Source: Imbricaverruca yamaguchii
Lineage: Eukaryota; Arthropoda; Thecostraca; Neoverrucidae
Assembly: GCA_034440575.1 (NCBI GenBank)
Contig: JAOTOL010000973.1
Location: 124,001-188,000, forward strand
Direction of reading: 5' to 3'
DNA length: 64,000 nucleotides
The notes beneath the pieces are model-generated. The model was not told the DNA's origin and ran no database searches. It was given only the letters and a program-made list of their open reading frames with translations. This document shows positions 10,017 through 19,166 of this stretch, in pieces (within the stretch, counting starts at the first letter, position 1; each line of letters starts with the position of its first letter). A program made the translations under genes and the position numbers.

Positions 10017-10137
10017 CTTTCCGCAGCACCTCCTTCATCTCGGCCTCCAGCTGCACGATGTCGTCGCGCTCCTGGTCGGTGAGCGCGGACCACGACCTGA
10101 CGCGGTAGGCCATCAGGTACTGGAGCGGCGTGCTGCC
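10017..10137 (-). CDS. TONSL: TONSL exon: end of ankyrin domain and following helix
   Basis: The exon encodes GSTPLQYLMAYRVRSWSAL followed by TDQERDDIVQLEAEMKEVL. 'G-x-x-PLQ/E-L' plus a charged helix is how the TONSL ankyrin domain ends. The 3' splice site GCTCGCCAG ends at 10138 and the 5' splice site is AAAG|GTGACT (GT at 10016-10015). It enters in phase 0, continuous with RNAQ at the end of the ankyrin exon 11252-11488, and leaves in phase 1. Confidence 0.85.
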
Positions 10138-10924
10138 CTGGCGAGCCGGCACGGTCAACACGTTAGGCAGGCTGCCCACGACCGTCACACACCAAGTAAA
10201 CAATCAGTTTTCAACAGTGTCGGGTCGGAATACACCACGGGGTAGGTTTGTCGTGGTTCTAAAGTGCGATCGCCCGCACATGACTATCGACGTCAGTCTG
10301 GGCAGCTAAGCGCAACAAGTCAGGCATAGGTGACATACCACTACCCACATGCTATAACAGGAAGCGCCCTCGAAGGAGAGCTGATTAAAAGAAATCACAC
10401 ACAAATTTCCAGGTTCCAAATAGATGAATCCATGTCGAAAACGAAAAAAAACGAGAACACAGGTGTTTGCATCTGCCTCAGGAGCTTCTTAGCCGTTCCT
10501 ACAGCATGCTATCCAGCTTGAACTCGTCAGCTCGGCGTATCATGTGGCAAAAGGGAACAATTCACCTGTTAGCGAATGTGTGCACTCTACCACACCGAGC
10601 CAACTATACTCCGGCCCTGCTTTACGCACTTTCCTCTTCCCTGCGGAGCTGGTGTCTGACATCACCATCTGCTCATGCAACGCCGTGAACCCGCGCCATC
10701 TCACGGCATCTACCCGGCGTCTCCACCGAGTAGAATCGTGCCGTCTACACCAGTCACGTTACGACCCCATCGCGACGTGACGGAGCCACGACCCAGCCGC
10801 GCGACGACGGCACCACGGGCTCCCAGGCACGAACCCGCCGGCGCCGCTGCCCTCTCAACTCGAGCCGCACCACCAACACCCACGCAGCCGAGCACACAGA
10901 CGTCAGTTAGCTATTTGAGTTTGA

Positions 10925-10961
10925 GGGCGCTTCGACTAAGCACATAGACGCCGTAGCGCCC
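10925..10961 (-). repeat. Dispersed hairpin
   Basis: GGGCGC (10925-10930) and GCGCCC (10956-10961) with a CTTCGACT loop start. GTTAGCTATTTGAGTTTGA to the left is the diverged tail side. Confidence 0.6.
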
Positions 10962-10974
10962 GCCTCACAACCTC

Positions 10975-11222
10975 TGTGGAGGCTGTGAGCTGCGGAGGCT
11001 GTGAGTTGTGGAGGCTGTGAGTTGTGGAGGGTGTGAGCTGTGGAGGCTGTGAGCTGTGGAGGGTGTGAGCTGTGGAGGTTGTGAGTTGTGCAGACTGAGC
11101 TGTGGATGCTGTGAGCTGTGGAGGTTGTGAGTTGTGGAGGCTGTGAGCTGTGGAGGGTGTGAGCTGTGGAGGCTGTGAGTTGTGGAGGCTGTGAGTTGTG
11201 GAGGCTGTGAGTTGTGGAGACA
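10975..11222. repeat. GTGAGCTGTGGAGGCT minisatellite
   Basis: About 17 copies of a 14-bp word (CTGTGGAGG plus TGTGAG or TGTGAGT) in the intron just after the ankyrin exon's 5' splice site at 11251. It begins about 30 bases beyond the splice site. Confidence 0.85.
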
Positions 11223-11251
11223 GCGCCCATCTCGGCCGCCGGCCCACCCAC

Positions 11252-11488
11252 CTGCGCGTTACGCGCCGCGACGGCGGCGCCGGCCTCGAGCAGCGCGCGC
11301 GCCGCCATCACGTGGCCGTTCTGGGCGGCGTCGTGCAGCGGCGTGACGCCGTCGCAGTGCGGTCCGCCCGGGTCGGAGACGGCCGCGCCGTGCCGCACCA
11401 GCAGCCGCACGGCGGCCGCGTGGCCGAAGTTGGCCGCCTCGTGCAGCGGCAGCCAGCCCATGTTGTCGCGCACGTTCACCGGGTGGCC
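11252..11488 (-). CDS. TONSL: TONSL exon: ankyrin repeats
   Basis: A 79-codon exon, phase 0 at both ends. It encodes two ankyrin units: [19 protein letters not shown] with [18 protein letters not shown], then [20 protein letters not shown] with [13 protein letters not shown]. In mammals the TONSL ankyrin domain reads the unmethylated histone H4 K20 mark on new nucleosomes. The 'DDPGG-x-G-TPLHDA' insertion between units (here [18 protein letters not shown]) is typical of TONSL rather than of general ankyrin proteins. The 3' splice site GCCGCCGCAG ends at 11489 and the 5' splice site is CAG|GTGGGT (GT at 11251-11250). Confidence 0.92.
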
Positions 11489-11769
11489 CTGCGGCGGCGA
11501 CAGGTGTCACGCGGGCGCGCAGCGGGTGTCGCACGGCACAAGGTGTGACGGGCGTCACATCAGCCAGCGGCAGGTGTCACGTGACACGACGAGCACACAT
11601 TTACCGAACTCGATATCAATATCTTTTATTCCATCCATCTCCTCTCTATATGCTGTATATCGACTCTGCCTTATAAAATATAATATCTGCTTTATAAGAG
11701 CAGCAACTACTACACACACGCAATCCAGCCTATATGCAATTCAATCAATCTTGATATTTCCCAAAATGG

Positions 11770-11812
<43 letters not shown>

Positions 11813-12189
11813 TACAGCTGTGGAAGTTCCAGGGACCCTCCTCCAACTCACCGTGACCCGAATGCTTCTCCTGGCCCGCCCCTTTGCGGCCGGCGACCAA
11901 AGCGACCAGCTCGCCTCTCGCTCCCTACGCTCCGTCCTGCCGTCATGGCACGAGCGACCCCGCCTCCCAGTGGTCGCTTCGGCCCTCTCCCGCCTTCCAC
12001 CGCGCCACCATGCCCCGACAGCTTGGGCGACTTCGCCCTCAAAGACCCTCCCGCCCTGCCATGACAACTCCGGCGACTCTGCCTTCCAGTGGGCCCAGCC
12101 ACCTCCTCGCGCCCCATCCCGACCTGTCGTGCCAACTCGGGGGGCCACCTCGCCTGCGGGTGCGCGCCCTGGCCACCAGTCGGCCGTAC
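11489..12189. other. TONSL intron with (TA)n microsatellite
   Basis: A (TA)n run of about 37 bp lies at 11771-11808. GC-rich low-complexity sequence fills 11870-12180, giving long but meaningless open frames on both strands. No exon is supported inside. Confidence 0.6.
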
Positions 12190-12341
12190 CGTCTGCAGCA
12201 GGCGCGCCACCTGTCGGTGCTTGCCCTGTATGCAGGCCACGTGCAGGTGCGTCTCGCCCTTCTTGTTGCGCCACAGCTGACGCGGCTGGCGCGACCGTCG
12301 CGGTCGGTCCGGGTCGGCCTCCTCACCGGCCGAGCTCATGT
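12190..12341 (-). CDS. TONSL: TONSL exon: first ankyrin repeat
   Basis: The exon encodes an acidic-to-basic lead (AGEEADPDRPRRSRQPRQLW) and then RNKKGETHLHVACIQGKHRQ and VARLLQT. This matches the 'RRNDMGETLLHRACIEG' start of the TONSL ankyrin domain. The 3' splice site is CAGCAG, allowing a start at 12341 or 12344; both keep the frame. The 5' splice site is ACG|GTACGG (GT at 12189-12188). Joined to 11488 it reads LLQT-GHPVNV without interruption. The two leading bases complete the Gly/Asp codon opened by the acidic exon at 14110-14259. Confidence 0.88.
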
Positions 12342-12836
12342 CTGCTGACAGCGGGTCGCCGGGTCAGTACAGCGACAGCTGGTCACTCCGAGCCGGCACG
12401 CACTCCTTCATTGATCGATTGGTTATTTGGGCTTAGCGGCGCATCAACTGCTATTGGTTGCACGCACTCCCCTCAGAGCCAAAGAGCACAGCTTTTAGAA
12501 ATCGATGGCGAAAACTATTCTTAGCACGCTGGCTACCATTACACTGTTGTTACAGCATAGCCAATTACTTATGCTGCATAGGCAATTACTAATATACTTA
12601 TGTACAGCAGTCAATTAGCCAATTTACTTCGGACAGCCTGCGAGGATAAGCAGTGGAAATTATCGAGAAAAGCAAAGTCGTGCAAACATGTTTAGAGTGA
12701 ACACCTCGTGATATACCATCTAGTGACGGTAGAAGGAGATTTGCTGACTTCGCTAGGAATTGACGTCTCGTTGCTGCGCAAGCTTTAAGAACATAAGTTC
12801 TGAGCCACTTGGCAGCTGGTCGAGGCTCACCTAGTC

Positions 12837-14109
12837 TCACACACCTGACAGCTGGTCCAGGTCCACCTCGTCCCACACACCCAACAGCTGGTCCAGGTCC
12901 ACCTCGTCCCACACACCTAACAGCTGGTCCAGGTCCACCTCGTCCCACACACCTAACAGCTGGTCCAGGTCCACCTCGTCCCACACCCAACAGCTGGTCC
13001 AGGTCCACCTCGTCCCACACACCTGACAGCTGGTCCAGGTCCACCTCGTCCCACACACCTAACAGCTGGTCCAGGCTCACCTCGTCCCACACACCCAACA
13101 GCTGGTCCAGATCTACCTCGTCCCACACACCAACGCTGGTCCAGGTCCACCCCAACAGCTGGTCCAGGTCCACCTCGTCCCACACACCTGACAGCTGGTC
13201 CAGGTCCACCTCATCCCACACACCTGACAGCTGGTCCAGGTCCACCTCGTCCCACACACCTGACAGCTGGTCCAGGTCCACCTCGTCCCACACACCTGAC
13301 AGCTGGTCCAGGTCCACCTCGTCCCACACACCCAACAGCTGGTCCAGATCTACCTCGTCCCACACACAACAGCTGATCCAGGTCCACCTCGTCCCACACA
13401 CCTGACAGCTGGTCCAGGTCCACCTCGTCCCACACACCCGACAGCTGGTCCATGTCCACCTCGTCCCACACACCTAACAGCTGGTCCAGGTCCACCTCGT
13501 CCCACACACCTGACAGCTGGTCCAGGTCCACCTCATCCCACACACCTAACCTGGTCCCACACACCTGACAGCTGGTCCAGGTCCACCTCATCCCACACAC
13601 CTGACAGCTGGTCCAGGTCCACCTCGTCCCACACACCTAACAGCTGGTCCAGGTCCACCTCGTCCCACACACCTAACAGCTGGTCCAGGTCCACCTCGTC
13701 CCACACACCTAACAGCTGGTCCAGGTCCACCTCGTCCCACACACCTGACAGCTGGTCCAGGTCCACCTCATCCCACACACCTAACAGCTGGTCCAGGTCC
13801 ACCTCGTCCCACACACCTAACAGCTGGTCCAGGTCCACCTCGTCCCACACACCCAACAGCTGGTCCAGGTCCACCTCGTCCCACACACCTAACAGCTGGT
13901 CCAGGTCCACCTCGTCCAGTCCCACACACCTAACAGCTGGTCCAGGTCCACCTCGTCCCACACACCTAACAGCTGGTCCAGGTCCACCTCATCCCACACA
14001 CCTAACAGCTGGTCCAGGTCCACCTCGTCCCACACACCTGACAGCTGGTCCAGGTCCACCTCGTCCCACACACCTGACAGCTGGTCCAGGTCCACCTCGT
14101 CCCACACAC
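12837..14109. repeat. 36-bp minisatellite, each unit containing a TONSL exon end and 5' splice site
   Basis: About 35 units. On the minus strand the unit is GACGAGGTGGACCTGGACCA then GCTGTCAG|GTGTGTGG. Its first copy is the real end of the exon at 14110. Nearly all units are exactly 36 bp, so the reading frame stays open as a 12-residue acidic repeat (EVDLDQLSGVWD) over hundreds of bases. Units vary by TCAG/TTAG/TTGG before the GT, so some copies would be weaker splice sites. A few units are shortened (near 12985, 13130-13160, 13548). Confidence 0.9.
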
Positions 14110-14259
14110 CTGACAGCTGGTCCAGGTCCACCTCGTCCTCAGTGTCGGATTGCTCTTCCTCTGGCGTCGGCGACGCCTGCGGGCTGGCTGGCGTCTCGTC
14201 CCAGTCGTCCGAGAGGTCGTTACAGCGCAGCACCAGATCCAGGTCACGCCGCACCCGCT
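14110..14259 (-). CDS. TONSL: TONSL exon: acidic linker between TPR and ankyrin domains
   Basis: The exon encodes ERVRRDLDLVLRCNDLSDDW, then DETPASPQASPTPEEEQSD and TEDEVDLDQLSG. An acidic D/E-rich stretch at this position, between the TPR array and the ankyrin repeats, is normal for TONSL. The 3' splice site TATCGGCAG ends at 14260; the 5' splice site is TCAG|GTGTGT (GT at 14109-14108). Two leading bases complete the codon left by 15660-15846, and it exits in phase 1, matching the exon at 12341. The exon end may be longer in some transcripts, because the adjoining array stays open in this frame. Confidence 0.78.
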
Positions 14260-14375
14260 CTGCCGATACGCCACAGCGGCCGTCAGAGTCAACACGCTGA
14301 CATGTCACTGCAGAACCCCGCTCTGCCGATACGCCACAGCGGCCGTCACGGTCAACACGCTGACATGTCATTGCA
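14254..14375. repeat. 63-bp direct duplication of a TONSL 3' splice site region
   Basis: The segment CCGCTCTGCCGATACGCCAC and its following 40 bases at 14255-14310 recur at 14318-14373 with only a few changes. On the minus strand both copies carry TATCGGCAG|AGCGG, so the acceptor of the exon at 14259 is present twice, 63 bp apart. A longer exon from the distal acceptor would stay in frame by length (63 = 21 codons) and the frame is open. Confidence 0.8.
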
Positions 14376-15300
14376 GAACTACACAGAATTCAGTCGAATT
14401 GCTACCAAAAAACGCGGCCGCATTGAACTAGTTAAGTCTGTAATAACAAATATATCAATTGTAATGCAACCCAAAATTAGGATATCTAGGGTCAAGGCAG
14501 AAAATACTAGATGCATCAAAATATGCAATACAAATAACACAAAGAAGCATACCTATTATTGTTTTGGGTAGTGGTTTCCATTTGTATTGGGACGATATCC
14601 CAACACTACAAGATAACGACATTTAACAGTCCAGTATTCTCCATCAGCCCACCGGTCGATTGAGCTTCATGCACAAGTCGATCGCACATGAACCCGTATA
14701 TCACCCGTCACTGCCGTACACATCAACCATAACTACCATACATCTTGCCTGCAAATGAAACAATCACACATAACAACTACAAGTGTCATGTGTAGCCCCT
14801 GCAACAGCCATACATACACCTATAACTGCCTTTCTATTCACTCACAACCTTCCACAAAAGTGCAGTCCGGTTTGCCATAGCTAGTTCAGACGAATGCCGA
14901 GTAAATCAGGAAAACAAAATTGCGAAACCTTGCTTTACTCACTTACTTCACTTACCAAATTACGAAAGCAACTGAATCGATACGGGCGTCGACTAAGTCG
15001 ATATCGTTCGGAATCAACCAAAGCACATGACTTACACTGCAGAAAATCCGAATTACAAACCAAATATATTTCCCTAAACAGAGGCAAAGCACCATCTGGT
15101 AGAGGAGTCAAACCAAATAACCAAGTAATTACTAGAAACAAACGTCTGCAAATGACTATTTCCAGACGTGGGTTTCCTCCTCGGCGGCGGTTGGCGCGCG
15201 TGCCGGCCCTGCCTCGACCCGGGCGCTCACCCTGAGGCCGCCTCACCCTCGGGGGCCCCCCGAGGGTAAGGCTCACTCTGAGGGTGAGGATGAGGGTGAG
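14376..15300. other. TONSL intron with no recognised feature
   Basis: AT-richer unique sequence without recognisable exon, RNA or transposon. A 113-codon frame at 14894-15235 resembles nothing I know. Confidence 0.5.
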
Positions 15301-15322
15301 TTAGTTAGTTATTAGGGCTTTA

Positions 15323-15355
15323 GGGCGCATCGACTACATTGGTCATGTAGCGCCC
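15323..15355 (-). repeat. Dispersed hairpin
   Basis: GGGCGC (15323-15328) and GCGCCC (15350-15355) around ATCGACTACATTGGTCATGT, with GTTAGTTAGTTATTAGGG as tail side. It directly abuts the (GGTGAG)n array. Confidence 0.65.
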
Positions 15356-15357
15356 AG

Positions 15358-15358
15358 G

Positions 15359-15391
<33 letters not shown>

Positions 15392-15424
15392 AGGTGAGGG
15401 TGAGGGTGAGGGTGAGGATGAGGA

Positions 15425-15456
<32 letters not shown>

Positions 15457-15591
15457 AGGATGAGGATGAGGATGAGGGTGAGGGTGAGGGTGACGAGGGT
15501 AAGGCTCACCCTGAGGGTGAGGGTGAGGGTGAGGGTGACGAGGGTGAGGTGAGGATGAGGATGAGGATGAGGGTGAGGGTGAGGGTGGTGG

Positions 15592-15642
<51 letters not shown>

Positions 15643-15653
15643 ACGAGGGTGAG
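15358..15653. repeat. (GGTGAG)n array next to an inverted copy of a TONSL exon-intron boundary
   Basis: About 300 bp of GAGGGTGAG words on the plus strand with GAGGATGAG variants. At the exon side, 15641-15665 reads GACGAGGGTGAG followed at once by its own reverse complement CTCACCCTCGTC. The boundary DEG|GTGAG of the minus-strand exon is therefore present in both orientations, and the array extends from the inverted copy. Three more GACGAGGGT(G/A)AG words occur inside the array (near 15493 and 15538). Confidence 0.8.
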
Positions 15654-15659
15654 GCTCAC

Positions 15660-15846
15660 CCTCGTCCTGCAGCAGGCCGTGGTCGTGGTACGTGTCGGCC
15701 ATGTCCCGCAGCGCAGAGGCCTGCAGCCGCACCAGACCGCCGACGGCTGCCTCGTCCGCCGCCTGGCGGTAAAACTCGCAGATACGACTGACGTCGCCGC
15801 CCATAGAGGCCTCTAGGCTCGCCAGGTTCATCAGCGTCTTGCACAC
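15660..15846 (-). CDS. TONSL: TONSL exon: TPR region
   Basis: The exon encodes VCKTLMNLASLEASMGGDVS and RICEFYRQAADEAAVGGLVR, ending LLQDEG. The helix pairs with A-x-x-x-G spacing match the last TPR-like units of TONSL before the acidic linker ('TWLNIALS...'). The 3' splice site GTGTCCGACAG ends at 15847. The 5' splice site GAGG|GTGAGC has its GT at 15659-15658. It enters in phase 0 and leaves in phase 1, matching its neighbours. Confidence 0.8.
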
Positions 15847-16621
15847 CTGTCGGACACAGGCGACCGCCGGTGACGCGCGACACACGCTCTTCGCCTCTTC
15901 CTCTAACGCGATGGTTTAATAAACCCAGTATACACTTTCAAAATGACCGTCTTTACGAACGATGTAGATGTTTGCTTAGTCGTATTAGATTTCGGGCACG
16001 GCCAATGGCCACACACTCTCACGGAAGTGTGTGCATGTAGGTCACCATCGGCTGCGCCCAAACTATAATACGACTAAACCAACTTCTGCACCATTGTAAG
16101 AACGGCCATTTAAAATGTGCATGCACACTCTGCATAATCATGTCTGATATACAACAAACACAAAACAATCTAACGCAGCAAACCATATAATCTAACAAAC
16201 CACATGAATGCTGCCATTAATCAATGGTGTACTACTGCACTATGCATTTGAGTACTGGCTAATATCGTGGTATTAGTGTACTGGTAATATTCGTTGGTTT
16301 ACAGGGCATGACAGTTGATCATGCTAGTCGTCGAACCACCAATGATAACCATACTAGTCATCGCTCCACTGGCGACAATGCTGCTAGTTATCGAGTCACC
16401 GACGACGCAAGCAGTAGCAACGCACACAAAACACTGTTCATGCACAAGCACCACCACGCACCACGCGCCACCACCTGCCCGGCGACCGACGCTCCAGTTG
16501 CCACTCTCCAGCAGCGTCCTCACCCCCGGTTCCGATCAGCGAGCCGCCGGCAGCGGTCGGACTGGGTGCAGGTGCCCCCCGACGGGAACGGCCGCGGCGG
16601 GCCCGGCTCAGCCCAGCTCAC
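15847..16621. other. TONSL intron with no recognised feature
   Basis: Unique AT-richer sequence. Near 16320-16400 there is a short run of CATACTAGTCATCG-like words. No further feature seen. Confidence 0.5.
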
Positions 16622-16768
16622 CTCGGTGCTGTTGCCGCGTCGCGCCGCCAGCTCGCGCTGGTACCACCGCCGGGCGTCGGCCGGCTGCTGCAGGTCCTTG
16701 TGCGTCTCGGCCAGCGACGCGTAGATGGCCGCCTTCGCAGACTCGGGCCGCTGCAGCGCCTCGGCACA
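16622..16768 (-). CDS. TONSL: TONSL exon: TPR unit
   Basis: A 49-codon exon, phase 0 at both ends. It encodes CAEALQRPESAKAAIYASLA then ETHKDLQQPADARRWYQREL and AARRGNSTE. This fits a TPR helix pair and matches the vertebrate pattern '[37 protein letters not shown]'. The 3' splice site CTGCGTGCAG ends at 16769; the 5' splice site is GAG|GTGAGC (GT at 16621-16620). Confidence 0.87.
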
Positions 16769-16879
16769 CTGCACGCAGGAGACGTTTGTCTATTGGGTGG
16801 CTCTCGAAGCACCTCACGCACGATCACGGACAATGGCGCCGCCCACACTGTTTCGTCGGTGGGCCACGGGATTGGGAAA

Positions 16880-16960
16880 TGTCCCCGAGTGGTGAGTGTT
16901 GAACCAAAGACCTTTGGCACCCAGAGCTCAACACCTTAACCACTCGGCCAACCCCCTCCC
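16880..16960 (-). repeat. tRNA-Ser/Leu-like SINE or tRNA pseudogene
   Basis: On the minus strand the segment contains TGGCCGAGTGGTTAAGG, a near-perfect polymerase III A box of the tRNA-Ser/Leu type. It also has a CCAAAGGTCTTTGG palindrome where a long variable arm would sit, and GGTTCAACACT as a B box. The anticodon and acceptor stems do not pair well. I read it as tRNA-derived, probably a SINE head, not a functional tRNA. Confidence 0.55.
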
Positions 16961-17286
16961 ACTACACACGGGAGAACATCATGTGGTCACACGCACACAC
17001 ACTGGCATACCGTCAGGACATCACATGTGGTCAGATACACACGAAACCAACCAATGTGTATACTTCACCATCAGGAGAACATGACATGTGATCAGATACA
17101 CACGAAACCAAGTGATATGTATACTTTGATTGATAACATTATTTATATCGTTTGTATTTTTCAGTTAGGCTGTTACTTATAATATGTTGAAAAGTTCGTT
17201 GATATTGGCTCTCCAACAGTATACCAATCATTTATCGCGCGTATCGGGGCATTTTCCACCGATCACTGACCGTGGCGCGGCCGTAC

Positions 17287-17438
17287 CTGCAACTGCGCGC
17301 CGTAGTGCTCCAGCGCCAGGCGGTACGCGGCCAGGTGGCAGCACCAGTCGCCCAGCTGCTCGTGGCACCGGTGGCGCCCCTGGTGGTCGTCGGCGGCGAG
17401 CAGCAGCAGTCGATCGTCGGCGCGGCAGATGCGCACCG
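17287..17438 (-). CDS. TONSL: TONSL exon: TPR unit, most 5' exon recognised
   Basis: The exon encodes VRICRADDRLLLLAADDHQG then RHRCHEQLGDWCCHLAAYRL and ALEHYGAQLQ. The '[25 protein letters not shown]' pattern of vertebrate TONSL aligns with HEQLGDWCCHLAAYRLALEH. The 3' splice site CTCCGGCAG ends at 17439; the 5' splice site is CAG|GTACGG (GT at 17286-17285). It starts with two bases of a split codon and ends in phase 0. About 300 N-terminal residues of the protein should lie upstream; I cannot place them in this window. Confidence 0.85.
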
Positions 17439-17877
17439 CTGCCGGAGGGCAGGCACGGTCAGCCGCGCAGGTCAGCAGGCTGGGTCAGTCACACCGGCTG
17501 ACCAACCCCCACCTGACCAGCAATGGGCACGGTCATGGGCAGTTGAACAGCAGGGCCGATCGAAAAAGCGAAAATCGGAAACTGCAAACGTAGCATATTG
17601 TGACAAAGTTAACTTCAGAAGCTAATTAGTGAACATAACAAAATGTAGGAGAGTTCTACTCTGGCTGTGATAGATTATATTTCATTTCGCTCCGCGATAA
17701 CTCGCCCGAAATGCAATGACCTTGAGTTTCCCCTTCATTAACTGGCCATCTGAGCAGCAAAACGGCGACATCCCGTGATACGAAAACAGCATCCACAAAC
17801 ATTTCCGCAGACGATGGCGTGTCCTTCAACAGTTTGTGATACAGTTCCCCACGGCGCTATAACACCGAGCCACTCAC

Positions 17878-17896
17878 CCTCGCTGCCCAGCTCCTT
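17878..17896 (-). CDS. TONSL: Possible 19-bp TONSL microexon
   Basis: On the minus strand a plausible 3' splice site (TTTCGCCTCTGGTCATGACAG) precedes AAGGAGCTGGGCAGCGAGG, followed by a strong GTGAGT (17877-17872). Translated in the phase needed by the exon at 17438, it adds KELGSE, close to the 'RLGSQK' that precedes this point in vertebrate TONSL. A stop immediately upstream forces a very short exon, so this is tentative. Confidence 0.3.
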
Positions 17897-18700
17897 CTGT
17901 CATGACCAGAGGCGAAAGCGCGCTGCTGGAAGTGCACACCTACGACGCCCGTGATGCTTTCTTTCGGGTGTCAGACACGCCCGAACATCAACTTCCACAC
18001 CCACACCCAGCTCAGTCAGCGGCACTCGCCCAACCACATCCTGCATGTGCAGCGGGTACATACCACACGATACAAGTGCAGTCCTACGCTACACGGTGGT
18101 GGCACAACACGTGTCGGGCAGCCGCCGGCACCGGATCTGACCGAGCAAAACACACCGCCGCGACAGCCGGAGCGCGCGGCGCCGACTGTCGACACCGGCG
18201 ACGGCCCGGCGCCGGCCGATGGGCGGAGATCTCTGCTCGGAGGATCTCTGCTCATCAGCGTCAGCAACAGAACCCGACAAGTCGAGATGTCTAGGTGTGG
18301 CTCCGCTTGCGCGGAATGTGCCATTACGACGGCGTCAGTTAAGTTATTTTGGCTTTAGGGCCCATCGACCATGTTGATCGACGACGGCGTCAGGAGCTAA
18401 CTTCGCTTCAAACTGATTCCGGTGGGGCGTGGGTTTATAATCCGCAAACACTAGAAAAAGGCAACCTTGAACTGCGACGCATCGAAATACAAATCACGAC
18501 ACCTGATGCGATGATCGAAGTAAACAAGTTGATAGAGATGACACTCATAGCAGACAGAAAACAGAGGAGCGAACGACAACATACACACCACGATTATAAT
18601 GGCGGGAATCGTGCAGTATGCTCCTGGGACGGTACGGAATTAATGCGGATGGTAATTGGGGCGCATACAATTCATGCGATCGGCAAGTGGCTGGTTGGTT
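17897..18700. other. No supported gene; GC-rich block and truncated hairpin
   Basis: A GC-rich block near 18080-18290 could hide another exon of the minus-strand gene, but I find no recognisable TPR sequence. A truncated hairpin start (TTTAGGGCCCATCGACCATG) lies at 18352-18372. Confidence 0.4.
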
Positions 18701-18716
18701 GGTTATTGGGGTTTAA

Positions 18717-18749
18717 GGGCGCATCCACTGCAGAGGCCATGCAGCGCCC
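18717..18749 (-). repeat. Dispersed hairpin with (AACC)n tail
   Basis: GGTTGGTTGGTTATTGGGG is followed by AAGGGCGCATCCACTGC and GCAGCGCCCATAAC. It is the last hairpin before the L-fragment array. Confidence 0.65.
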
Positions 18750-19166
18750 ATAACAGTCATATAAGGTTGTAGAACGGAAGCTGGTTAAAACTACTTAATG
18801 AGACACATAAAATCCACTGTCGTGACATACAGCATAACCATACCAGTTCTACCACATACCTGTCGTCGTGTTAATGGGGCGTATACACCACCGCAAACTT
18901 GACTTCTGCAAGGAAGTGGAATAGCTGTCCCGATTGTATGTAGGGAGATTCATCCCCAATACTTCCCGTAACGAGACTGAACTGCGCCCGAAGTGACGCA
19001 ACCAATATGTGCTGCACTGATAGGGGAGCACGGCGCCTATGACAACTTTTCGTCACCGCTCAGAAGGTACCGATGGGTGCCGTGTGTATGACCTATTCGC
19101 AAGCGGGATAATACCACCTCCCTGCGTCTGTTATGTGATGATGATGGCTACTCACCGAGACGGTGG
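18750..19166. other. Unassigned sequence before the first RNase H fragment
   Basis: The minus-strand words at 18849-19056 look like further decayed retrotransposon C-terminal sequence, but no diagnostic motif is visible. I assign nothing here. Confidence 0.35.

Noticed and set aside
11771..11808. YIYIYI frames at (TA)n runs (also 31110, 33927)
   Set aside because: Microsatellite translation only.
11771..12348. Frames of 95-167 codons on both strands near 11.8-12.3 kb
   Set aside because: Apart from the ankyrin exon 12190-12341, they show no motif and biased composition.
12598..14110. A protein of VDLDQLSGVWDE repeats as a stand-alone gene
   Set aside because: It is the open frame of the 36-bp array. 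It may extend a TONSL exon in some transcripts, but has no start or promoter of its own.
12837..14150. CRISPR-like appearance of regular repeats
   Set aside because: Units abut without unique spacers, and the context is a spliced eukaryotic gene.
15312..15885. TLTLTL and HPHPHP frames near 15.3-15.7 kb
   Set aside because: Low-complexity translation of the (GGTGAG)n array.
18016..18324. Possible extra TONSL exon in a GC-rich block
   Set aside because: No TPR-like sequence or phase-compatible splice pair could be recognised.
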